From DAOTVS01 sp034436375 (GTDB lineage Bacteria; Chloroflexota; Anaerolineae; SpSt-313), in the NCBI GenBank assembly GCA_034436375.1, contig DAOTVS010000089.1, positions 1-11,369 of the forward strand: DNA of 11,369 bases, read 5' to 3'. Below, in pieces: positions 5,707 through 11,369 of this stretch; within the stretch, counting starts at the first letter, position 1, and the number at the start of each line of letters is the position of its first letter. A model generated the notes under the pieces. It was not told the origin of the DNA. It saw nothing but the letters and a program-made list of their open reading frames with translations, and did not search any database. A program made the translations under genes and the position numbers.

Positions 5707-6726
5707 ATGTCCTATCGAGTAACCCTCATCCCTGGCGACGGCACCGGCCCCGAGCTGGTGGCAGCGGCACGGCGGGTGCTGGAGGCGACGGGTGTATCGT
5801 TCGAATGGGAAGTGCAAGAGGCGGGTGAGGAGGTCATGGCCCGTGAGGGCACACCCCTCCCCGAGCGGGTGTTGGAGTCGATCCGACGCAACGGCGTTGC
5901 GCTCAAGGGGCCGATCACCACACCCGTGGGCACCGGCTTTCGCAGCGTGAACGTGACCCTGCGCCAGAGCCTGGGCCTCTATGCCAACCTGCGCCCGGCC
6001 AAGACGATCCCCGGTGTGCGCTCTCGCTATGAACAGGTGGACCTGGTGATCGTGCGCGAGAATATGGAGGACCTCTACGCCGGCATCGAGCACGATGTGA
6101 TTCCCGACGTGGCAGCGGAATCCATCAAAATCATCACCCGGCCAGCCACCGAGCGCATCGTCCACTTTGCCTTCCAGTATGCGCGGCGCAACGGCCGGAA
6201 GAAAGTGACCGCCGTGCACAAGGCCAACATCATGAAGCTGAGTGACGGCCTTTTCCTGCGCGTGGCGCGCCAGGTGGCCGAGCAGTACCCCGACATCGCC
6301 TTTGAGGATCGCATCGTCGACAATATGTGCATGCAGCTCGTGCAAAAACCGGAGCTGTACGACGTGCTGGTGCTGCCCAACCTCTACGGCGATATCGTCA
6401 GCGACCTGGCCTCGGGCCTGGTGGGAGGCCTGGGCGTGGCGCCCGGCGCCAATATCGGCGAGCAGTGGGCCGTCTTCGAGCCCGTGCACGGCTCGGCGCC
6501 CAAGTACGCCGGCCAGAACAAGGTCGACCCCACAGCGACGATCCTCTCTGGCGCCCTGATGCTACGGCACCTGGGCGAGACCCGGGCCGCCGAGCGGGTA
6601 GAGGCAGCTGTGGCGGCCGTCATCGGCGAGGGCAAGGACGTGACCTATGATCTCAAGCCAGCCGCCGATGACCCGAGCGCCGTCGGCACCCGCGAGATGG
6701 CGGAGGCTATCGTCGCCCGGCTGTAG
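5707..6726 (+). CDS. icd: Isocitrate dehydrogenase (short IDH3-like form with NADP-type cofactor residues)
   Basis: The 339-residue cytoplasmic enzyme oxidatively decarboxylates isocitrate to 2-oxoglutarate. The substrate site reads RSVNVTLRQ (79-87), with S80 and N82 typical of isocitrate rather than isopropylmalate enzymes, and includes R86, R96 and R117. Catalytic Y124 lies in RENMEDLYAGIEH, K172 in AVHKANIMK, and the metal aspartates are D205, D229 and D233. The overall sequence is closest to the NAD-dependent IDH3 group. However, HGSAPKYAG (261-269) carries Lys266-Tyr267, the pair at E. coli positions 344-345 that marks NADP use, where IDH3 has Asp-Ile. Tyr314 matches the E. coli Tyr391 position, but Pro318 replaces Arg395. 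The start is supported by GGGAGG five bases upstream. The gene follows acn and ends at an intrinsic terminator. Homoisocitrate or tartrate dehydrogenase is a less likely alternative. Confidence 0.9.
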   Translation: MSYRVTLIPGDGTGPELVAAARRVLEATGVSFEWEVQEAGEEVMAREGTPLPERVLESIRRNGVALKGPITTPVGTGFRSVNVTLRQSLGLYANLRPAKTIPGVRSRYEQVDLVIVRENMEDLYAGIEHDVIPDVAAESIKIITRPATERIVHFAFQYARRNGRKKVTAVHKANIMKLSDGLFLRVARQVAEQYPDIAFEDRIVDNMCMQLVQKPELYDVLVLPNLYGDIVSDLASGLVGGLGVAPGANIGEQWAVFEPVHGSAPKYAGQNKVDPTATILSGALMLRHLGETRAAERVEAAVAAVIGEGKDVTYDLKPAADDPSAVGTREMAEAIVARL

Positions 6727-6828
6727 GACGCATTGAAACCTCAGATCAACACACAGATAGGGTACGCCTGGCCCAAGGTCGGCTTTGAAACATGGCCGGG
6801 AGATTGCCTGTCAAAGAGGCATAAAGCC

Positions 6829-6865
6829 AGACCTCCGAAGTCTGTCGGACTTCGGAGGTCTTTTT
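6829..6865 (+). terminator. Rho-independent terminator after isocitrate dehydrogenase
   Basis: A perfect 14-bp stem (6829-6842 with 6848-6861, AGACCTCCGAAGTC / GACTTCGGAGGTCT) with a five-base loop is followed by TTTTT (6861-6865). It ends about 17 bases before the DegV-family start codon and so separates that gene from the TCA pair. Any degV promoter upstream of it would require read-through. Confidence 0.9.
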
Positions 6866-6882
6866 CCGAGTGAGGAGCGACG

Positions 6883-7752
6883 ATGTCCCAGCGTGTAGCC
6901 CTGATAACCGATAGCACCTGTGACCTGCCGGCGGAGTTGCTGCAGCAATATGAGGTCGCCGTCGTCCCGTCGTTTGTCGTGTGGGGCAGCGATGTGCTGG
7001 CCGATCGAGTGGACCTGCAGCCGGAGGAGTTCTACCGCCGGCTCACCACTGACCGGGCCTACCCCACCACCGCCCACCCGGCCCCGGCCGATTTCGGCCG
7101 CCTCTACGAAGTGGCCCAACGGCAAGGCGCTGAGGGAGTGGTGGTTATCACCGTCTCCAGCGCCATGAGCGGCACCCATGATGCGGCCCAGCAGGCGGCA
7201 GCCAAAGCGCCCCTGCCGGTGCATGTGGTCGACTCTCGCGGCCCCACCATGACCGTGGGCTGGCAGGTGCTGGCGGCGGCCCGCGCCCGCGAGGCCGGCG
7301 GCGATGCCCAGGCTATGATCGCGGCGGCCGATCGCGTCCGCCGGGGGCTGGTGCAGATCGTATACCTCGACACGCTGGATTACCTGCACAAAGGCGGGCG
7401 CATCGGCGGGGCGGCGCACCTGATAGGGACGCTCCTGAATATCAAGCTGCTGGTGCATATCAACCACGAAACGGGGCTGGTGGAGCCCGAAGGCCGCGCC
7501 CGCACGCGCAAAAGCGGCATCGAGCAGCTCTACCAGGCCTTTTTCAGGCAACTCGACACCTCTCGCCCGCTGCACATCGCTGTGCTGCACGGCAACTGCC
7601 GGCCCGATGCCGAAGCGTTGGCCGAGCGCATCCGGCAGGAGTATCGCCCCCAGGAGTTGCTGATCTCCGTCACGGGGCCGGTGCTGGGCGTCCACACCGG
7701 CCCCGGCGCTCTGGCGCTGTGCGGCTATAGCGAGCCTCTGACGGAGTCTTGA
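6883..7752 (+). CDS. DegV-family fatty-acid-binding protein
   Basis: This 289-residue protein is of the usual DegV length. DegV proteins bind one long-chain fatty acid; in Firmicutes the FakB members present it to the FakA kinase for phosphorylation and phospholipid synthesis. Family signatures are ITDSTCDLP (8-16) at the N-terminus, the PTTAHPAP segment near residue 61, SSAMSGTH (92-99), DTLDYLHKGGRIG (163-175) and the C-terminal GPVLGVHTGPGAL. The usual TSQP-like motif is replaced by TTAHPAP. GAGGAG lies a few bases before the ATG at 6883. No FakA homologue lies in the window, so whether it works in fatty-acid phosphorylation is unknown. It stands as a single-gene unit between an intrinsic terminator and a repeat cluster. 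The neighbouring hopanoid genes are on the other strand. Confidence 0.92.
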   Translation: MSQRVALITDSTCDLPAELLQQYEVAVVPSFVVWGSDVLADRVDLQPEEFYRRLTTDRAYPTTAHPAPADFGRLYEVAQRQGAEGVVVITVSSAMSGTHDAAQQAAAKAPLPVHVVDSRGPTMTVGWQVLAAARAREAGGDAQAMIAAADRVRRGLVQIVYLDTLDYLHKGGRIGGAAHLIGTLLNIKLLVHINHETGLVEPEGRARTRKSGIEQLYQAFFRQLDTSRPLHIAVLHGNCRPDAEALAERIRQEYRPQELLISVTGPVLGVHTGPGALALCGYSEPLTES

Positions 7753-7770
7753 TGGGATGGGCTTGTGCAG

Positions 7771-7794
7771 CCTGCCGCTCTTCGGAGCGGCAGG
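7771..7794 (+). terminator. UUCG-tetraloop hairpin after the DegV-family gene
   Basis: CCTGCCGCTC (7771-7780) pairs perfectly with GAGCGGCAGG (7785-7794) across a TTCG loop closed by C-G, the very stable cUUCGg tetraloop. It starts 18 bases after the DegV-family stop. No T-tract follows on either strand, so it may protect or define the 3' end rather than act as a classical intrinsic terminator. Confidence 0.5.
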
Positions 7795-7818
7795 GCGCAG
7801 GCGGCGGCCCTCGCTCAG

Positions 7819-7890
7819 TGTCGTAGTAACGACTTCAGTCGTTCGTCTTGTGGCGCGAGGGAGCAAATGGCTGCAGCCATCACTACGACA
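7819..7890. repeat. REP-like double hairpin with GTAG/GGAG tags
   Basis: GTAG (7823-7826) precedes the palindrome AACGACTTCAGTCGTT (7828-7843). GGAG (7860-7863) precedes ATGGCTGCAGCCAT (7867-7880), which is followed by CTAC (7883-7886), the complement of GTAG. The outer sequences TGTCGTAGT and ACTACGACA are inverted repeats that enclose both hairpins. Bacterial REP sequences are imperfect or perfect palindromes with a 5' GTAG or GGAG tetranucleotide, often paired as here in inverted doublets. No TnpA-REP (RAYT) gene is in the window. Confidence 0.65.
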
Positions 7891-7960
7891 TTGCGCAGGA
7901 GCTTATCGAGCCTGCAGGGGAATTATGACACCCCCAATCCCACACGACCCACCGGGCCGT

Positions 7961-8004
7961 CTCTACGGGGCGACACTATCCTGTAGAGGCGCGCCGGCGG
8001 CGCG
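7961..8004. repeat. GTAGAG-tagged hairpin overlapping the 3' end of the DUF116 gene
   Basis: CTCTAC (7961-7966) and GTAGAG (7983-7988) are inverted copies. The latter is followed by a G/C hairpin, CGCGCC (7990-7995) pairing with GGCGCG (7999-8004) around GGC. The DUF116 stop codon (TAG on the minus strand, 7963-7965) lies within the CTCTAC, so the last dozen codons of that gene appear to be repeat-derived. Confidence 0.5.
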
Positions 8005-8448
8005 TATATGCTGGCACCCCACGCCCAGCATCTGCAGCACCAGGTTCTCGTCTACCTGCGTATTCACGCAGCCATCCGTCAGCAGCGGTACAGTAACGAT
8101 CGCCGGCGGAGAGGCGGCCGGGTCTCGGCTCATCGCCTGCACGGCCTCAATGCCCTCTGCCAGTTCCTTGTGGCACGCTACCGCCACAATGCCTCGGGGC
8201 GCCTGATCAGCGACAAAACGCAGGGCCATAGCGCCCCCGGCGGCAATGCAGACGCCTTTGTAGCCCAACTGCTGGGCTGCCTGCTGCAGGCGGCCTAACA
8301 CACACGGCTCGTGGCAATCCGGCGGGCACACCATCCCCTGTTTCTGCATCTTGCCCGGGCAGGTCTCGCTGGGGCGGAGGCAAGTGGAAAGCAACAATAC
8401 ACGCTCCGCCGGGTCTGTGGCCGCGAATCTCTCCAACGTTTGATCCAC
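7963..8448 (-). CDS. DUF116-family cysteine-rich protein
   Basis: The protein has 161 residues from the GTG at 8448, chosen because AGGAGA lies six bases before it. A TTG at 8484 would add 12 residues without a ribosome binding site. It matches the DUF116 pattern: CLRPSETCPG (23-32), C41, C45 and C49 in a Cys-rich loop, GY(K)GVCIAAGG (62-72), VAVACHKEL (88-96) and LLTDGCVNTQVD (122-133). There are nine cysteines in all, suggesting a metal or Fe-S site, although none has been assigned. The function of the family is not known to me. The gene begins 22 bases after the squalene-hopene cyclase stop, so it is probably the last gene of that operon. The C-terminal tail overlaps a repeat. Confidence 0.8.
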   Translation of the reverse strand: MDQTLERFAATDPAERVLLLSTCLRPSETCPGKMQKQGMVCPPDCHEPCVLGRLQQAAQQLGYKGVCIAAGGAMALRFVADQAPRGIVAVACHKELAEGIEAVQAMSRDPAASPPAIVTVPLLTDGCVNTQVDENLVLQMLGVGCQHIRAAGAPLQDSVAP

Positions 8449-8470
8449 GATAACTCTCCTCACGATATTG

Positions 8471-10402
8471 CTAATCAGCCCCAATGGCCCGGTATTGTGC
8501 CAATGCGATCAATGAAAAGTAGACGGGATAGAGCTCATAGTGCAGGTAAAAGGCCCGGGGGAACCCTGTGCCGGTGTAGAGCGACTCTCGCCAGGATCCG
8601 TCGGCCTGCTGTGCGCGCAGCAGATAATCCACCCCCCGGCGCACGGCCGGGCTGTCACCCTCCCCTGCCCCCAGCAGGCCGATGAGCGCCCAGGCCGTCT
8701 GTGAGACGGTGCTGGCGCCGCGGCCACGGAGAGTGGGGTCGGCGTAGGTCTCACAGCTTTCGCCCCAGCCGCCGTCGGCATTTTGGCGCGACAGAAGCCA
8801 TTGCACCGCCCGGCCCACCGCGACCACGTGGCGCCGGGCTGCAAGTGTGCGCAGGCTGCCCAGCGTCAGGCCGGTGCCGTAGATATAGTTGACCCCCCAG
8901 CGGCCATACCAGGCGCCGTCGGGCTCCTGAGAGCGCCAAAAGTAATCCAGCGCCCGCTGCAGGGCGGGCGCATCTGGCGCGCGTTCGGCCAGCAGCTCCA
9001 CCACGTGAGCCGTTACATCGGCGCAAGTCGGGTCGAGCGGGGTCATGAAATCGGCAAAGGGCACATGGGCCAGGATGCGCCTGTTGCAATCCCGGTCAAA
9101 GGCCGCAAAACCGCCATCGCGACACTGCATGCTGATCACCCAGCGCAGGCCGCGCCCGATAGCGGCCCACTTTTCCCCTTCGCTTTCTGCCGGCAGGGTC
9201 ACCCTCGCCAGGGCCCGTGCCACCACTGCCGTATCGTCGACATCGGGGTAACAGTCGTTCTCGAACTCGAACGCCCAACACCCCGGCTCCGTGTGTGGGT
9301 TCTTCACCTGCCAGTCGCCGCCGGTGCGCACCTCTTGCTGCAAAAGCCACCTGGCCGCCCGGCGCAAGTCGGGGTGATCGGCGCCGAGGCCCGCTTCACG
9401 CAGAGCCAGCACGCCCCAGGCCGTATCCCACACCGGCGAGGTCGCCGGCTGCAGCAACAAGCACTCGTCATCCTCAATGATAAACCCCTCCAACCCCGCC
9501 AGGCCACGCTGGATGACGGGGTGGCTTTGCGGGTAGCCCAAAGCCTTGAGCGCCGCCAGCGAGTAGATCCACGGCAGCATAATGCCGCCCCAGCTCCCAT
9601 CGGCCTCCTGCCGGTCCACGATCCACTGCTCCATCCGCCGCAGGGCCCACTGCCGCCCCGGCTTGAAAGGCAGCCGCTCATAGAACTTGAAGAGCCGGTC
9701 GAGCCCCAGGAAAACGCCTGCCCAGCTCAAGGCCCGCTCAGCCTGACCCGGGGGGTAGCGGCGACGCCCCGGCGGCTCCACATACAGCTCCTCCAGCGAG
9801 ACCTGCCCAGGCGCCTGAAATACCGGCCGCAGAGTCAGCAGGACCGAGAGGGCCACAATGGTGGCTCGCGACCAACTGGCAAACTCATAGAGGTTGATAT
9901 AGGCCCCGTTGGGCAGCAGGATCAACTCGGGGGGGATGGAGGGCGTGTCGCGCCAATCGAATTGGCCGAAAAGCGCCAGCCACACCTTGGTGATCAGGTT
10001 GGCCTTGCCGATGCCCCCTGCCCCCAGGATAAACGCGCGGGCCTTTTGCAAGCAGGGGTCATCCTGCGCGGCGCCCGCCAGCTTGAGCGACCAGTAACAT
10101 TGAATGCTCACACTCAGATCGCCCGGTCCGCCTTCGTAGGCGCTCCACGAGCCATCAGGGTTCTGTTTGCGCCGCACCTGACGGCAGGCTTTGCGCTGGC
10201 GCTCGGGATTGACTGCCCCCTGCATCATGAGCATGAGCGGCCCATAGCCCGCACTGACCGAGGCATCAGCCTCCAGGGCGCCCACCCAGTAGCCCTGGGC
10301 GTTCTGCCGCGCCAACAGGTAAGCGCAGCCTCGATCGATCGCCGCTGTCACCCGCTGCCGTCGGGCCACAGGCGTCCCTGCCTCCCTTTCTATGTCGCTC
10401 AT
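8471..10402 (-). CDS. shc: Squalene-hopene cyclase
   Basis: The 643-residue enzyme (the family is usually about 630-680) cyclises squalene to the pentacyclic hopene or diplopterol at the cytoplasmic membrane surface. The acid motif is DVDDTA at 387-392, inside WAFEFENDCYPDVDD, as in class II triterpene cyclases. QW repeats are seen with their GxW/F ends at about 83-86, 268-271, 429-432, 495-498, 543-546 and 601-604, which fits the double alpha-barrel fold. The C-terminus has GTGFPRAFYLHYELYPVYF, typical of the bacterial cyclases. The start at 10402 has TAGGAGGT nine bases upstream. It lies 37 bases after hpnA and 22 bases before the DUF116 gene on the same strand. The DxDD motif and hpnA neighbour favour squalene over oxidosqualene as substrate, but exact products cannot be read from the sequence. 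Confidence 0.95.
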   Translation of the reverse strand: MSDIEREAGTPVARRQRVTAAIDRGCAYLLARQNAQGYWVGALEADASVSAGYGPLMLMMQGAVNPERQRKACRQVRRKQNPDGSWSAYEGGPGDLSVSIQCYWSLKLAGAAQDDPCLQKARAFILGAGGIGKANLITKVWLALFGQFDWRDTPSIPPELILLPNGAYINLYEFASWSRATIVALSVLLTLRPVFQAPGQVSLEELYVEPPGRRRYPPGQAERALSWAGVFLGLDRLFKFYERLPFKPGRQWALRRMEQWIVDRQEADGSWGGIMLPWIYSLAALKALGYPQSHPVIQRGLAGLEGFIIEDDECLLLQPATSPVWDTAWGVLALREAGLGADHPDLRRAARWLLQQEVRTGGDWQVKNPHTEPGCWAFEFENDCYPDVDDTAVVARALARVTLPAESEGEKWAAIGRGLRWVISMQCRDGGFAAFDRDCNRRILAHVPFADFMTPLDPTCADVTAHVVELLAERAPDAPALQRALDYFWRSQEPDGAWYGRWGVNYIYGTGLTLGSLRTLAARRHVVAVGRAVQWLLSRQNADGGWGESCETYADPTLRGRGASTVSQTAWALIGLLGAGEGDSPAVRRGVDYLLRAQQADGSWRESLYTGTGFPRAFYLHYELYPVYFSLIALAQYRAIGAD

Positions 10403-10439
10403 TGCCTGCTACCTCCTACGATAACCGCCAGGCTCCTTT

Positions 10440-11369
10440 TCAGGCATAGCCGTTCTGCTTGAACCAGGCGACCGCCCTCTCCAGAGCCCGTTCGATGGGT
10501 GACTGGGGCAGACCCAGCTCGCTAACCGCCTTGGTGCAGTCAAAGTGCCGGTAGTGACGGGCCACCCGGACGGCGGCCAGAGGCACACGGGGCGGCTGGT
10601 GGGTTACCCGGTCGGCGATGAGCTGGCTCACATAGCCCGCCGCCAGGGCCACCCCCAAGGGCAGGCGCAGGCGCGGCGCCGGGCGGGCGGTTATCTCGCT
10701 CAACAGAGCGAACAGCTCCTGCAAGGTCAGGTTGCGGTTCCCAAGCAGGTAACGCTCGCCGATCCGCCCCTTTTCCAGCGCCAGCACATGGCCGCGCGCC
10801 ACGTCGGCCACATCCACCAGATTGAGCCCCGTGTTCACATAGGCCGGCATGCGCCCCCGCATGAAATCCACAATGATCTGGCCGGTAGGGGTCGGCCGAA
10901 TGTCCCCCGGCCCCACCGGTGTGGTGGGGTTGACCACCACAACTGGCAGGCCCTCCTCGCGGCACAGGCGCAACGCCAGTTGCTCGGCTTCATATTTGCT
11001 GCGTTTATAGTCCCCAGCCAGGTGCAGGGGCGCCAGGGGAGGATCCTCGACGCCCAGGCGGCAGCCGGCGGCGATGCCGATGGTCGACTCGGTGCTGGTA
11101 TAGACCACTTTGCGGATGCCCACCGCGCGTGCGGCCTCCAACACGTTGCGAGTGCCCAACACATTGACGGCATAGATCTGCTGTGGGTCAGGCGCCCAGA
11201 AGGTATAGGCGGCGGCCACGTGGCATAAATAGTCGCACCCCTCCAGGGCCCGGTGCAATGAGGAAGGGTCCAGCAGATCACCCGGCGCCTGCTCGACGTC
11301 GAGCCCGGCCAGGTTGCGGCGATCGCTGCCCTCCCGCACCAGCGCCCGCACCGTATAGCCGCTGCGCTG
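10440..11369 (-). CDS. hpnA: Hopanoid-associated sugar epimerase HpnA (5' end cut by window)
   Basis: This is an NAD(P)-dependent epimerase/dehydratase of the extended short-chain dehydrogenase family. The frame stays open to the right edge (310 codons including stop), and the first visible residues, GYTVRALVREGSDRRNL, sit after the Rossmann strand, so the GxxGxxG motif lies outside the window and the GTG at 11351 is internal. Visible features are CHVAAAYTFWAPDP, VVYTSTEST and the catalytic YxxxK (tyrosine codon 11007-11009, lysine 10995-10997). Further downstream are NPTTPVGPGDIRPTPTG and the substrate-side stretch LVDVADVARGHVLALEKG. These match the hopanoid-associated epimerase family (HpnA, TIGR03466-like), thought to act on the sugar-derived headgroup of extended hopanoids. 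It is directly upstream of squalene-hopene cyclase in the same direction, which supports the assignment. Confidence 0.9.
   Translation of the reverse strand, partial: QRSGYTVRALVREGSDRRNLAGLDVEQAPGDLLDPSSLHRALEGCDYLCHVAAAYTFWAPDPQQIYAVNVLGTRNVLEAARAVGIRKVVYTSTESTIGIAAGCRLGVEDPPLAPLHLAGDYKRSKYEAEQLALRLCREEGLPVVVVNPTTPVGPGDIRPTPTGQIIVDFMRGRMPAYVNTGLNLVDVADVARGHVLALEKGRIGERYLLGNRNLTLQELFALLSEITARPAPRLRLPLGVALAAGYVSQLIADRVTHQPPRVPLAAVRVARHYRHFDCTKAVSELGLPQSPIERALERAVAWFKQNGYA

Noticed and set aside
6733..6761. TTGAAA and GATAGG with 17-base spacing as a promoter for the DegV-family gene
   Set aside because: The -10 match is only 3/6, and the transcript would have to cross the strong terminator at 6829-6865.
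8783..10462. A 559-codon open frame on the plus strand opposite squalene-hopene cyclase
   Set aside because: It is antisense to a well-matched enzyme, is rich in His, Gln, Arg and Pro as shadow frames are, and resembles no family.

Overview
This window looks like part of a chromosome from a GC-rich, non-pathogenic environmental bacterium, most plausibly a Chloroflexota member (Anaerolineae or Caldilineae type). The reasons are the gene families (Aquifex-type aconitase, short IDH3-like isocitrate dehydrogenase, hopanoid genes, DUF116, a long ADP-ribosylglycohydrolase with beta-sandwich tails), strong G/C third positions, sigma70-like promoters, and many small palindromic and heptamer-based repeats between genes. 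The phylum call is an inference. No phage, plasmid, CRISPR, tRNA or rRNA features were seen.

Layout. Bases 1-2067 (+) are the 3' part of an ADP-ribosylglycohydrolase-family gene that begins before the window. It converges on a uracil-DNA glycosylase gene (2279-2965, -). Between them lies a MITE-like element with 14-nt terminal units (repeat copy A). The 602 bases from 2966 to 3567 hold no confident gene. They contain a probable leaderless promoter for the glycosylase, a perfect 34-bp inverted repeat carrying a G-quadruplex motif, a weak candidate small ORF, a near-consensus extended -10 promoter, and a structured leader for the next gene. Aconitase (3568-5490, +) and isocitrate dehydrogenase (5707-6726, +) follow. 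They are separated by repeat copy B, which is in inverted orientation relative to copy A. A clear intrinsic terminator ends the isocitrate dehydrogenase gene. A DegV-family fatty-acid-binding gene (6883-7752, +) comes next, and then a cluster of REP-like hairpins (about 7771-8004).

The right third (7963-11369, -) is a compact hopanoid operon: hpnA (cut by the right edge), then squalene-hopene cyclase, then a DUF116 protein. Gaps within it are 37 and 22 bases.

Together the genes cover two consecutive TCA-cycle steps (citrate to isocitrate to 2-oxoglutarate), membrane triterpenoid synthesis, DNA repair, fatty-acid binding and ADP-ribose or glycan metabolism. No complete new enzyme system is apparent. 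The most novel material is non-coding: the paired inverted MITE-like elements, the quadruplex hairpin, the aconitase leader with mutually exclusive pairings that include the ribosome binding site, and the GTAG/GGAG-tagged hairpin cluster. The DUF116 gene in a hopanoid operon is the most interesting protein-level link.
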